This document shows, in pieces, positions 33,221-45,568 of a DNA stretch of 64,000 nt. Below the pieces are notes generated by a model, which saw only the letters and a program-made list of their open reading frames with translations, did not search any database and was not told the origin of the DNA. A program made the translations under genes and the position numbers. Source of the DNA: Solea solea (Eukaryota > Chordata > Actinopteri > Pleuronectiformes > Soleidae); contig NC_081142.1 in the NCBI RefSeq assembly GCF_958295425.1, forward strand, positions 21,720,530 through 21,784,529, in the 5' to 3' direction. Every line of letters starts with the position of its first letter. The first letter of the stretch is position 1.

Positions 33221-36200
33221 CAGAACGGGGTCGTTTATGTCAGAAAACTCATGGAGCAGCAGAGAAAACGTTGGCAATTTCAGTGGAACGTCATGTTTCA
33301 GAAACAGGTGAGTGATCTGGGATCGGTGGACTGTCCCACTGGAGGACGGATCCAGAGCTGCCATTTCGTCCTCTGCTGACCTCAGAGAGGAAATCGGCCA
33401 GTCACACAGTTCCTCTCTGACTGCAGAGGAAAGCTTGCACCTCTCTGTGTCCTCGAGTGATTCTCGCTGAGAGAAAGACCAGAGAAAAGTAGTTCTGTTT
33501 GAGGTCACGTGTTATGTTTTATTTTGCCTTAAAGGCTGAGTTTTACATATCATTAATCCCTAGCATGCTTCATCAAACCATATTCCTCAAACTTAATTTA
33601 AGCCTTATTTTAAAAACCTTCGTCTTAAAAATCAAAGAATTCTTGGAGGTCAAATCAAAATATTTCAGGGAGTGTGAGGTTATATGGAAGGGTGAATGTA
33701 TTTTTATTCATCTCAACTAGTGGTGCTATTTTTTTATTTTTTTATTAAATATTAATTAAACGGTTTCCCTCAAAAATCTGAACTACTGCATTAAGTGTTT
33801 GACCTTCAGGAAAGCCAGAGTCTGCGCTCATGGAAAGCTTTGTCTGATTTTTCTTCACACGTGATGAGCAATGAGTCACTCACAGCACTTGTTATACATG
33901 AATATTGTATAACTGGATGATGTCTTTTTTATTTATTTATATATATATATATATAAATAAAAGTTATACTGTTGTCTCCAGCGCTGCAGTTACTCTGCGT
34001 CCAGTGACGTGTGGAGTCCTCGGGTGGATGTAGGACCTGGAGCGATCACCAGAGGGTGCTGTCACACACAGCCTGTCAGGAACCTGCAGAGAAACATGAA
34101 GCACACATGATCAACATCAGGTACACAGTAAAGGACCAGAGCTGTGCAGTGGTGAGTGCCTGGTAAATGTGTTCTTTTGTACTGAAAACTGCTATAAATT
34201 ACATATATGGAAAGTGATCTTCTCTTCGGCCCTGATGAAAATTCCAAATATTTATTTATTTTCTGTGTTTTAACCGTTTAAATCAGGGGTGTCAAACATA
34301 CGGCCCGGGGGCCAGAACTGGCCCTCCAGAGGGTCCAATCCAGCCCACAGGATGAATTTGTTAAAATTCCACACTACGATTCCAATCTAAACGTAATGTC
34401 AAATACAATATTTTTCACTTCCAGATACCTGTGACTAAATGTTTGTGCCTTTATAGATCAAGTGTGATGTGTAAATACTAAGTTTATGCATGATATTGTT
34501 GAAATTGCACTTATATTTCTCAAGAAATTTCATATTTTGTAAAAATATCCTTCATTAAATGTAAAACAAAGGAGTTCTTGTTGTTCATAGGTTATTATGC
34601 TATTATTTTACTATTTTTACTGGTATGGCCCACTTGAGATGAAATTGTGCTGTATGTGGCCCCTGAACAAAAATGAGTTTGACACCCCTGGTTTAAATGA
34701 TACTATTCAATATTTAAAAGGTAAAAAAAAAAAGTATTATTTTCCCATACTTGATGACCAATGACAGAAAAATGCACATCAAAATACTGAAAGTAAAAGT
34801 ACTCATCATATTATAAAAGCACTTAACAGACAAGTTAATTAAAGCAATTAGAAAAAAAAAGAGATTTGGAGACCATCAAACAGGGAGATAACAGAGATTC
34901 TGATATGTCATGTTTTAAAATACACTCCATATGTTGCCTGTGTGATCTCAATACATTTACTACAACTGATGTAGCATTAGAGAATTATTCTGTTTATTCA
35001 CCATATTTATTTTAGGTTGTCAACATCCCCCCACCTCGGGATCTGAGCTTGAGTCTTAAATTAAATAATTCATGATGGTTTTCTGTCAAACCTTACATTA
35101 CAGTAAACAGAAAAACTGTGGTAAATTATGGTAACAATTTGTAATATTAAGGTAACACTGTCTTATTTCTATAGTAACCAAGTAATAACCTATTAATTGC
35201 TATGGAAAATGTGTGAGGGAGTATGAATTTGAACTATTATTATGAATTTTTTTATACATATATATATATATATATATATATAAAGGTATTACACTAATTG
35301 TAGTCTAAAGTCATTCTTAACAGGTTATAACTGAGCAAATAACATGTAATTACTATAAAATTATGTCATTATTACTAATATTGTTGGAAATTGTGTTAGA
35401 AAAAGATGGCACTAGCATATTACCTCCCTCTTTCACCATCACTACTATGTAAGTACTGTAATGTAATGTAAATTCTTACCCTTGTTTTTTCTTTATCTCA
35501 ATCTTTAAAATAATACAAATATTACATTTTCTTAATGAAGTAGCAAAGAATGTAAATATTAAATGTGCATGTTGGCTGTACGGTGCCATAAACACCTTCT
35601 CATTTTGTTTTCGGACGTTTCTACACTCTACACATTATTCTCTATTCCTCCCTGTGTCTATCAGTAAACTATCACACAGACTTCACCTGGTTAATTCCAG
35701 CCCACAGTACAGAGTCCGCTCTGTTGTGCAGCCGTGGGTGAGACACAGACTCAATCCCGTCTTGTTTTTCAGGAGGTTTCTCAGAATCCTCACGTGAACC
35801 CTTCGCTGCTGCCGTTTCCTCTGGCGCGTGTTGCGTATCTCTGTAAAAACCCGAAACACATCAGATTAATTTGAGTGTTGTGATTCTCCTGCGAGTTTCA
35901 CACAAGAGAGACACGTTGTGCAAAATGTCATCTGATTGCGGAGCCCGTAATCTCAATAAAATCATCAGGGAGCTTTGAAGATTCACAACAAATAAAAACC
36001 TGTGAGAAGAAAAGAATCACGACTGTAGCCTCAGCGCCTTAAAGCAAAGATATGTATAAAAAGAAATCAAACTAAATTGGTACAGAAACGGAACAAATTT
36101 TGATCATGGGATTGTGAACATGATTTTTGTTCTCATGCAGGGGTGCAGCAACAGGCATGGCAATGCAGGCAGTTGCCTGGGGCCCCAAGCTGAGAGGGTG

Positions 36201-37555
36201 GGGCCCTTGAAAACAGCTCATTACACAAGTGCAGAGTTAGAATCCCATTCATCCATTTTCTACCGCTTTATCCTCCACAGGAGGGTCGTGGCAGGTGCTA
36301 TGCCAATCTAAGCTGACATAGGGCGATAGGCGGCGTCACACCCTGGACAGTTCGCCTGTCCATCGCTGGGCCACACATAGAGACAAACAACCATTCAATC
36401 ATTCACTCTCACGCTCACTCCTACGCTCAATTTAGACTGTCCAAATTTTGTGAGGATCCCCTTAAATTAAATTGAGGTCGAGTGATATTAGTTTTTATAT
36501 GGATGATGCTGATCTTAAGAAGTAAGGGCAACCAATGTGTTTTTTTTCCTTCTCCTTCTGATTAAAATGGAACAGTCTGATAATAACACATTATACAAAC
36601 AAAATAGCTTAAAGCCTTACTGTGGAACTTCTGAGTCATTTCATTTTTTTGTCAGTTTTGTTAAAGCGTTACCTGTCCAGACTGCTTCCGGTAAACATAG
36701 AGCTGTGTGGTGCAGCTGTGACGTGCAGTCATGTGACATGTTGTTTTACGTAGTGCTTGATTGGATTTGCGTTCTGCTGATGGAGCAGGCATTTTCATCA
36801 TAGCATGATCATGCTCGCGAGAAGCCAAAACCATGATTGTGATTGAAACACAACTGTAAAGTCCTACTGAACGTCCAGGTTTGTTTTTGGCCGCAGAATC
36901 CCACTTCTGAAAATGTGCATGAGCGCTTCTTAGTGTGTTCACGTAGTGAATGTGCAGAATTTATCAAGTTTCTGTAAAACATAAATGGGTAAACTTGGCC
37001 ACATTTAATAATTAGTATCATCCGCTTATTATTTCGAAAAGTGGTTAAAATTGCCTCAGTCTGTCTCTATTGGAAACGTCCTGTGGAAAACAAAAAAGGA
37101 GGAGAGCAAAGGCAAGAGGAGAACGGAAATAGGGACAATAGTATTTTTAAATGAATTAGTTTAGTTTAGTTTTCCCAAGTTTGAAGGTTTGTTTCCCTTT
37201 TACTCTGGGCCCTCAAAGTCCTTTAAATTATCTTTGTGAATGAATGTCAGAGTCACTAGAATAAGCATTGGTACGGCTACACATTATAAACATACAATAA
37301 AACATTTTTTAAATACACAAACATACTAGAGACAGTAATTGTGGAAAAAGTAAAGTAAAAATAAATACAAACATCATTTCATGGAGATTAGAGATTTAAT
37401 CTCTGATGTGCAGCTCATGATATTTTGGTAATCCATCTTTTCCATCATACTCACTCTTGTCGCTCGTGGATGAACTGCTTGACATGTTTGCTGCCTATAA
37501 TCTTGACGACAAGTCTCGGGATTGTGTTTGGTCCCGACGTGTTTTTCTGAGCCAT
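33221..37555 (-). CDS. C1orf87: C1orf87-like EF-hand-related protein, 5' half only (4 exons)
   Basis: The exons in transcript order are 37555-37455, 35840-35687, 34083-33994 and 33466-33221, joined by GTGAGT, GTGAAG, GTAACT and GTGAGT donors and AG acceptors with fully consistent phases, encoding 197 residues. The first exon carries VVKIIGSKHVKQF, which resembles the N-terminal VKIIGSKH of human C1orf87 as I remember it. The third has PSGDRSRSYIHPR. The fourth has LSSAVREELCDWPISSL and LDPSSSGTVHRSQITHLFLK followed by HDVPLKLPTF, closely following the human EF-hand-like segment. Human C1orf87 is about 546 residues, so roughly 60% of the protein is missing after the last donor (33220). Function is poorly known; the human protein is described as a carcinoma-related EF-hand protein. 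The gene converges on tut4. Confidence 0.75.
33938..33958. repeat. (TA)n microsatellite
   Basis: An alternating TA run sits 35 bp beyond the donor of the third C1orf87-like exon. Confidence 0.8.
34284..34690. mobile_element. Non-autonomous hAT-type element with perfect 8-bp target duplication
   Basis: The termini are CAGGGGTGTCAAAC and GTTTGACACCCCTG, a 14-bp perfect inverted repeat. Both sides are flanked by GTTTAAAT (34276-34283 and 34691-34698), an 8-bp duplication as expected for hAT transposases. The 407-bp interior has no open frame. It sits in an intron of the C1orf87-like gene, between its second and third exons. Confidence 0.92.
35255..35282. repeat. (TA)n microsatellite
   Basis: An alternating TA run of about 28 bp, within an intron of the C1orf87-like gene. 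Confidence 0.8.
36240..36445 (-). repeat. Partial copy of the tRNA-head teleost repeat (reverse orientation)
   Basis: It carries ATCCATTTTCTACCGCTTTA, CCACAGGAGGGTCGTGGCAG, CACCCTGGACAGTTCGCC and ACATAGAGACAAACAACCATTC, the reverse of the 8641 and 57680 copies. It lies in the first intron of the C1orf87-like gene. Confidence 0.65.
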
Positions 37556-38479
37556 GATGAAGGTGATATGATGGCAATTCCCCTGGAGACACGCGGACAA
37601 CACAGAGAACACATCAATCATCTGTATCAGGAAAATCTCCTGTCCTACTATATAGATGGAGTCATCACAGCAAACACATCGCATTTCCTCTGAAGAATCA
37701 TCCTTCACTTACATGCACACACTTATTCCCTCCTCCAGTTTTTACTCATTTCCATTTTTTACTTCCCCCCCCCGCAGGTCGTGCGTCCTGTGCTGTGTCT
37801 GAGGTGTCGGGCTTCCTGTTTGCTCTTTCTGCACCATGGTTACCACTCTGTTCCCGCCTCTGAGCCTGCAACGCCCGACACGCCACAGCACTCAGCCGAG
37901 GACTGGGACACGCTTCAACACACAAACACTGGTGATTTATGGGTGTGTGTGTGTGTGTTTTACATCTGAATGTGCTGGTTTGATTACAATTAAAATGGTG
38001 GCAGGGGAGGCTGTAGAGAGAAGTTACCGACATATGCAGGTGAATTAAAATGACTGGGGACATTAGTTTGATGTTTGACATATAATTGTGTCTCATGAGC
38101 TGTGGTCGATTATCCAGTGTGTTGGTATAAATCCAGACAAATACTAATTTAATGCTAAGACTTTTGCATTTAAGTGTATGTTATTTTCTACAATGCAATC
38201 AAAAGTGGTATCACTGGAAAAATGTCGAGTTAAAATAGTGATCTAAGAGGAAATCACACAGTTACAGCTGGGACAGACAATACATTTTTGGTGTCTCTTT
38301 GATTTCCAGAGATTTCCAAAGATACATTGTAAATTATTTCTAAGATTTCACAGGCTTTAGTTGTACATTTCACATGATATTGCACCAATTTATGGATAGG
38401 TGTGGCAACTACGTGAAACTCAAAGTTTCTGATATTATTACTGTCAAGTTCCAGTAAGCTACTGTTTGTATTAGAAGTG
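37556..38479. other. Upstream flank of the C1orf87-like gene
   Basis: On the - strand an acceptor-like GTGTCTCCAG lies about 32 bp before the ATG at 37555, so a further 5' non-coding exon is likely somewhere in this flank; its position could not be fixed. There is a C9 run at 37765-37773 and a (GT)n stretch near 37943-37960. No other gene is seen. Confidence 0.35.
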
Positions 38480-38815
38480 GATCTAGTGATCATTATCGAT
38501 TACTCTGTCAAACAATTTTCTCGATTAATTGTTTGGTCTATAAAATGTAAAAAAAAAAAAGTAAAAACGTTGATCAAACCTGGAAATTATGCTGTCCTCA
38601 AGCTAAAAATGATTCAGTTTTAATGATTTATTTGTTATATGGAGAAAAGAAACCAGAAAATATTCAGATTTAAGAAGCTCAAGATAATCTGAATAATTAG
38701 TTTTAATTATTTAAAAAACAACGATACCCAAACCGATGAATCGATTATCAAAATAGTTGGTGATTAATATAGTAATCTATTAATAATCATATAATCATTG
38801 CAACCCTAGTTTAGG
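38480..38815. repeat. Old hAT-like interspersed element
   Basis: It contains ATTCTCGATTAATTG-like sequence (CTCGATTAATTGTTTGG), then CCGATGAATCGATTATC and a GCAACCCTAG end, matching a common fish DNA-element family. A degraded relative is at about 56810-56970 (AATAGTTGACGATTCATTTAG). Confidence 0.5.
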
Positions 38816-38984
38816 AGAAATGCTGCTAAGTCACAGAAATATGTGGCATAACATTAAAATGGCAGTAAACAACTGTCAATTTCCAGTACTTTACTGTAAA
38901 ATGATACAGCGCTGTGAAAATGACATGCAAATATATACATATTATTATTTGCTGTGAACCAGTCATTTACGGTAAATTCCTCCA

Positions 38985-39335
38985 TCCATTGTTTGCTGCT
39001 TTATTCTCCACATGAGAGTCGCAGGGCCACTGGTGCCAATCCCACCTGACATAAGGTGAAATTCATTCATTTACATTTAAGCATTAGGAGACACTTTTAT
39101 CTAAAGCGACATACATGAGAGGAATAAGCTACATAGAAGAAGTCTGGGAAAGAACTCCACTCGATAGGAACAGTGGACTGATAGAGGGTGAGAGTGCCGA
39201 GGTAGATGCAAGTGCGGGGGAAGGTGTAGGATAAGTGCCAGGACAGAAGATGCTCTTGGAAGAGCTGGGTTTTCAAGGGCTTCTTGAAGAAGATAGACAA
39301 GGTTCTGGTAGTGCTTGGTAGGTCATTCCACCATT
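38985..39335. repeat. Composite of two teleost interspersed repeats
   Basis: The left part (38985-39060) is the CTCCACATGAGAGTCGCAGG end of the tRNA-head repeat. The right part (from about 39075) contains ACACTTTTATCTAAAGCGAC, the retroposon motif also present at 48360-48410, and continues to about 39330. Confidence 0.6.
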
Positions 39336-40228
39336 AATGAATACATTAGCAAAGATGCATTCAAGAAAACTCTTTATTTCTGTCACACAGAGCTGTATGA
39401 GTTTCTAAATCGGCTCACTTCCTGCTGATTGGTCGTGATCTAAATCCTCCCAGGAAACCGACCCTGTGTTTGTCAACTGCCCTTTGATCCTTATGCCAGT
39501 GCAGAGTTTCCACACTGTAATGTTACACAAAATGGCATCATTTGTCTTCCTTTATTCATCTTTCTATGCCATCAGTTAACAAGGGAATCAACAGTTTGGA
39601 GTTAACTTATATTTTTGCTATATCATTAATTAGGAAAGCTGTTGCTAATTAAAATCTTCAGAGGCGATAAAGAAATGGCTTTGATAAGCGGCCTATGAAG
39701 AGATAGTAGAGAGGGCCTAATTACATTAATTACTCTATACCTGAAGGAGATATCTGAGTCAATAAATTCTGCAACCCTTCAATCTTTTTAAAACCTTGGG
39801 GCTTCAGCCCAAGCTTGTTACACTGCCAGGCCCAGGCGCTGGAGCGCGCCCTCTCCCTGCTGAACTTTGTGGGAATTTAATGAGTAAATGGTCTTAATAA
39901 CTGTGGAAATGGCTGCTCATTCTTCACACCATTGTCAGTCCTTACACGTCACGCACCTCTTTAAATGTAGTGCTGCAGCTGAAGTGTGAAAGTCAAACAC
40001 ACGGTCCAGATTTTAATGATCAAGCAGCATCAGCAGAGAAACACTGTTTACTGACAGGAGAATCCTCAAAGGCCCTTCTGGTGCTTCAGAGAGATTATAT
40101 CCACTGAGTCTGAGCTCACATGCTGTTTGGTAATATTAGCAGCCTTCATGGAGAACAAGAGCACCAACAACTACAACTGTGTTCTTTTCAACTTTTGTCA
40201 GCTTAATCTAAGGCTGCCATGTGGACCT
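39336..40228. other. Intergenic, no gene seen
   Basis: Ordinary AT-rich sequence. No exon, RNA gene or recognisable element was found. Confidence 0.4.
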
Positions 40229-40229
40229 A

Positions 40230-40660
40230 TGTGTTAGAAAACTGTCACTCTCCCTTTAGGGGTCACCACAGCCGATCATATGCCTCCATCTTGTCCTCTC
40301 CCTTGTGTCCTCTTCTGTTACACCAACTGTCCTCGTGTCCTCCTTTACAACATCCTTCTCTGTGGTCTTCCTCTTCTCCTCCTGTCCCGGCAGCTCCATC
40401 TTCAACATCCTCTGTCTCATTTCTAATCCTGTCCATCCTGGTCTCTCCCAACAGAAATCTCAGCGTCTCCAGCTCTGCCACCTCCATCTCCAGTGCCTTC
40501 TCCTCCCGTCTCCAAACCGTACATCATAGTAGGTCTCACTACCATCTTGTAGACCTTTATCCTTCTGTCACCCATCAGCCCTGACACTCGTCTCCACCCA
40601 CTCCACCCTGCCCTGCCTGCACCCTCTTCTTCACCTCTCTTGTGCACTGTCCATTGCTTT
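40230..40660 (-). mobile_element. Decayed non-LTR retrotransposon (LINE) 3' end
   Basis: On the - strand the frames read GDRRIKVYKMVVRPTMMYGL and, after a frame change, LRFLLGETRMDRIRNE. These are hallmarks of the C-terminal part of fish LINE reverse-transcriptase ORFs. The + strand end, AGGGGTCACCACAGCCGATC, is the usual 3' border of that family. Frames are broken and internally rearranged, so it is a dead fragment. Confidence 0.75.
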
Positions 40661-40802
40661 GAATGGTTGACCCCAGGTTAACAGTCCTAGTTATACCATT
40701 TGTATTTAATGATGAATGGTCTGTATTTGTACAGTAAAGCATTTTTACACTACAGTTTTGCCATTCACCCATTCACTTACATGTACATACAGCATATACA
40801 GG

Positions 40803-40848
40803 TATATATATGTGTATATATACACATATATATACAGTATATATATAA
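40803..40848. repeat. TA/TG-type microsatellite
   Basis: Imperfect TATATG/TATACA alternation. A 3' repeat tail (GCCATTCACCCATTCACTTAC) lies just before it at about 40757. Confidence 0.7.
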
Positions 40849-42429
40849 ACAAAAATATAAACCCTAAACATTCCGTTATAAATGTGACTGGCTTCACCAC
40901 TGATCTGCCCTCGCCCCACAGCTACTGTCACTTACTAGCACCTTTTCTAGACTTGGTGGCCACTAGGGTTGCAAAATTCCCATGTAATATTTCCAAGATT
41001 CCCAGACTAAAGTTCCCATTTCCCCCCCAACATATCTGAGCAGAATTTATGCATTTTTAAACATAAAAATTGAATAGTGTAGATATAGCCTGAAGTAGAA
41101 CGGGTTCAGGGTTCAGGATTTCTGTGTGAGGGAAAGTTTATAAATGTTAGTTTGGTGTAACATTAGATAGACAGGATGACTGAAAACACTTTCTAGTTAC
41201 TTCTGTGTCTCACAGACCTGACTGCCAGACTCATTTATACAGTTGGCTACAGGCCTCTATTGATTAGCGGCCCAATTAAAGAGCAGTGGTTGGGACAGGA
41301 GGTGACAAGATTGCAGCACTCTCCTCTTGAGTAATTCTTTTCCTGAGTTACTAAGGTTTGCCTCAGACTGATAATGGATGTCCAGGTTATCTAAACATGG
41401 AGCCACAAGCTGCCTCAGCCCCTCTGCTGAGATTAAGCAGACAAATTGCACAAGACAGAAAGTACAAGGAATAAAAAAAACAAAAACTGACACCTCCTGA
41501 AGGGTTTTTATCAGGCTGCACCAACATCCTTGTGTTTGAACTGATAAACGTGACTTTTTAGACACCAAAGACAAAACTGGCGATACATTTCACAATGATG
41601 AATTGCCCATTTAATGGGTTATCGCTGTCTTGTTAACCTTTGCCTGCATGCAAACGATGTGTTGGATTAAACAGTAGGGTTTGAACATGGCTGGTGCTAC
41701 ATCTCTGTACCAGCGTTGTAGGGAAATGCATTGATCAAAGCGTCACTTCCATGTGCTGCCGTGCCCTGAGGCATCCATCACGCGCTCCTGCTCTGGTTCG
41801 GATAGCAGTGGCAGCGTCGTTTAACATTTTTATAAATGTCTCCTGCTCACCATACCTGTGCAGTAAAGAAGTGACATTATAACGTCCTTCACTGTCTGAT
41901 GGCCACGTCTTTGAGACACCAAAGGACAAGAAACGGTGACGTATCCAGGTTTGCAAAGATCCTCGTAACACTGAAGAAATCATAATTTCATTAGATAGAT
42001 AAGAGACTCTGACACAGTTACCCTTAATCTTCCCTATTGCATTAATTACCATGCTAATGTAACATTCAAGGCCATTTCATACTTTCCACATCTGTAGGTC
42101 CACTGAGGTCTGCTGTGATCCACTTGGTGGAAACAACGTCATCCATCCATGTCCAGATATTCCACGTGCAGCCCTGGTAGGACACTTTTACATTTCCAGT
42201 ATGTTTCTCACACTAGTTGAGAAGTTAAACAGTTTCTCCTCCTAATCAGAATCGGATTAATGAGGAAGAACAACACATGGCACAGGCTGCCCTAGAATCT
42301 CTCACCTCTGTGTGCTGTAGCATATACAGTACAGTTATAACTGACATGATACACTTGTGATGTGTTGCCACATTTTATTTAAAGGCCTCTGATCTGGAGT
42401 CAGTTTATGGTTAGGGTTAAGGGAGAAAA
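40849..42429. other. Intergenic, no gene seen
   Basis: Apart from the element end near 40965-41030 (GGGTTGCAAAATTCCC), I see no recognisable feature. The open stretches here have no family signature or paired splice sites. Confidence 0.4.
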
Positions 42430-42765
42430 TATTGAGCTCTTGAAGTAACACCAACATTTAACCTTGTGCAGTCTCTCGTCATCCTCCTCATCCTCACTTA
42501 AACTTCACACACTGGTATAGTGAGATTAGTTTAAGATGGAAGTCACTGGTGGTACACGTACCACAGCTTGAGAACATGGATTTAATTTGTGGTGCATCTA
42601 TAACTGTAAGGTGGCAGCAGCAGCAAACGTGTGGTCAGTGGACTGCATGTGTGTTTGCCGAAGTGATGACATTTTCGAGGTCTCTTGAATGCATCTTGAA
42701 GCTCAACATGCTGTAGAGGTGCGATGATTTACAAGGAGCTTTGAATGCATTTTCAAGTATTGCAT
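42430..42765 (+). repeat. Dispersed repeat copy B
   Basis: It shares TATTGAGCTCTTGAAGTAAC, ATCTATAACTGTAAGGTGGC, GTGGACTGCATGTGTGTTTG and GAATGCATCTTGAA in the same order with 50070-50335, and the opening part with 9740-9850. There is no long ORF. Confidence 0.65.
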
Positions 42766-44924
42766 CAGTATCAGTATTTCACCGTCTCAGTGTTGCAGTC
42801 TCTTCTATTCAAGATGATCTGCTCAAACCAAGCATTAGAATGAGGAATAAAGTTGATTTAAGTGACATGGCATGGTTGTTGATTTCAGACAGGCTGATCT
42901 GAGTATTTCATAAATTGCTGATCTGGTAGCTTTTTCCACAAACAGCCATCTCTAGGATTTACAGAGAATGGTCCAAATAAGAGAAAAATATCCAGTGAGC
43001 AGTAGTACTTCACTATAACTTCACTATATTCAGTCAAGTAAATGAATAAGACGCTGCTTATTTCATTCTGTCCACTTTAGGTATGTTGAAATAAGTGATT
43101 TTGTCAAAGTATAGAATGATTTTTGGTTTGAATATTTTTGTTTTATCCTTTTTATGACAACAAAAGAAAAAGGAGACAAAACAGAAGAGAGGTGACAGAT
43201 GAAACAGAAAGCTGCTGAGCTAACCCCCCCCCCCCCCGATCTTTCAAGATACTCCCGAAAGATTCTGACATAACGCTGAGCAGAAATGAGCTGACCTCAT
43301 GTTCACAACAGATAACCGTAAACAAAGGAATACAATAAATCAAAGGCACACATCAGGATAGGATTATGCTTCCTGTTTTTTTTTCCTTTGACAGGCTGCA
43401 GCGTGTGATAGGAGGACTGCAGCAGCAGCAGCAGTGTCGCTCTCGCTTTCACACTGTTCTTCATGTTAAAAATGCAAATTGCTTTTTTTTTTTTCTGACC
43501 CCTCCACAGAAAAAGGGCCTATACCTTTCAAAGTGACCTGCTTTTTCCTTCAAGAGGCCACACACCATGATCCAGTGGACGCTGACAGGATGAGGTGGCT
43601 TAACAGATAATATCATCCATGGGCGTCCAAATATAAAATATTTCTTCAGCCCTGCTGTGCAGTCTTATATTGTCAAAGGTAACTTGGAATTTATCGGCCA
43701 ACAGTTGCTTTTAATGACCAAATATTCCAGTTTACACACCTTTCTCCAGAGCAGTACAACCTGTGCATGTTAAATTTAAGAAATTTAAACAAATCATATT
43801 AAATTTTCTTCATATTTCATTATGCACATTTTAATAATTTTAATGCAATAAGTCAAAACTTAATAGTGAAAGTGTTATTTTCCTTATCCAAAGATGTGCA
43901 TATGCAACATGTTTGACCTTTTAAAGATAAAGTAAGGTTGTTTTAAAGTTTCCTTTCCTTCTTAACATACCACATTTATCTCCATTGTGAAATGTGAAGG
44001 GAACTCAATGTTGGTGCTCTGTCCCCCTTGTTAATATAAAGCAAAATTACCAGGATGACCTCAGACTCCACACTTTTAGAAGCCTTCAGGGATTTGTATC
44101 ACTGATATTAAGTTCAGGCCATACCATATATCTACAGACTAATTTCTCCTGCAGTTGCTGCAGTAATAAAGTCACCTTCCTCAGATGGATGCGACCCAGC
44201 TTGCACAATTAAACATTAAAACTGGATTGCGTTGGAGGGGTGAGCTCACAGGAAGCAGACTGACGTGTGTTGGCTCTGAATTTCTGGGCCCAACAGTCGT
44301 CTTGAGCAAAGAGGCTTTCCAGGGTTTCCTCCGCAGCCTCTTATCTGTCAGACAGAGGAGACAGGCGCGTATCGCGAATGGCATCTTGCGGAGAAGTGCA
44401 CTCAAAGAGACATTACATCAGCCACAAATTCAGTCACGTGACTTACAGGTAGATACCAAATTTGCCTCACGTGTTACTTATTGTTGCCTGACGTGAAGAC
44501 GACATTAGGTTTTCAGCGTCAGAGCTTCAGAGTCTATTTCCCTCCAAATGGAAACATAATTTATGAAACTGACATTGTTATCAATTGAAGAACACCTGAA
44601 ACGAGTGACTGAGACCAATTAACTCCTCAGGGAAATGTTTACTGACGGAAGTAGGCTCATAGACTGCCATTCAAATTGAGTTTGTTTGACAACCAGCAGA
44701 GTCGCCCCCTGGTGGCTCTTTTAATATATTCTGTAAAATCTCAGGTTATACACCTTTACAGGTGTCCTGACCAGCTCTCTGTTTAAAGGGTTAAAGCCTA
44801 TAGCTTTAAGGGATCTAACCACAATAGAGATAGTAAAGCTGGTTGTGAGACGACTCATGTAGCTTCTGACTGCCTACGTCTGAGCATCTGTCCTGCTTCC
44901 CCTGCACTACAAGATTCAAGATTA
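42766..44924. other. Intergenic, no gene seen
   Basis: Contains a C14 run at 43224-43237 and a GCA trinucleotide run at about 43419-43434. The open stretch at 44185-44496 has no family signature. Confidence 0.4.
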
Positions 44925-45000
44925 TTTATTGTCATGTAATCTGTAACAATGCAACATTATTACCAGTAATGAAATTCTTTGTGCTCAGTCTAATACCGCA
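44925..45000. repeat. Short interspersed repeat
   Basis: CAAGATTATTTATTGTCATG followed by AATGAAATTCTTTGTGCTC is a widespread fish retroposon-type sequence. Confidence 0.55.
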
Positions 45001-45133
45001 TCAGACTCGCCTGTTGACAGCAGCTCACCTCTTATGATTTGGGCTTTCCGTTAGTTGTCAGATTAAGTTCAGAGACCTTGTTTGGTCCATTCTGGTTAAC
45101 TTTAACTAGCAAAACTGAAGACTAAATCTATTG

Positions 45134-45568
45134 CAGGGGTGTCCAAACTACTATGTACGGTGAAGTGTTGTGCTGCCCACAGCTTTGGTTTTATAATGTA
45201 TTATTTATGGCCAAGGATAGACTTGGACAAAAAATTCGGCCATTAGTCATGTGTCACCCCATTATCTCAGCTGGTAAAGAGTTGCTCCTTGAAACCAGAG
45301 TCCCAGGTTTTATTATATTATATTATATATATTATTTTATTATATATTTGACTCCAGATTAAATTTGTTCACTTCTGCGTGGCTTAGATTTGGTTACATT
45401 TCCATGTAAAGATGATAATAGTGACAATGAAAATTACATTTTTATAAAACAGTGCATTTGTATGTAAATGTTACTGTTAAAAAAAGGGAAAAAAAAACAC
45501 TATTGGCCCCCAGAAATCTTCACATTATCAAATATGGTCCTCGTTACAAAGAAATTTTGACACCCCTG
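45134..45568. mobile_element. Second hAT-type non-autonomous element, more diverged
   Basis: The ends CAGGGGTGTCCAAAC and TTTTGACACCCCTG match the 34284-34690 element with an extra C in the left terminus. The flanks ATCTATTG and GTCTATGG match at 6 of 8 bases, a decayed target duplication. An internal TA/TTA microsatellite lies at about 45313-45350. Confidence 0.8.
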
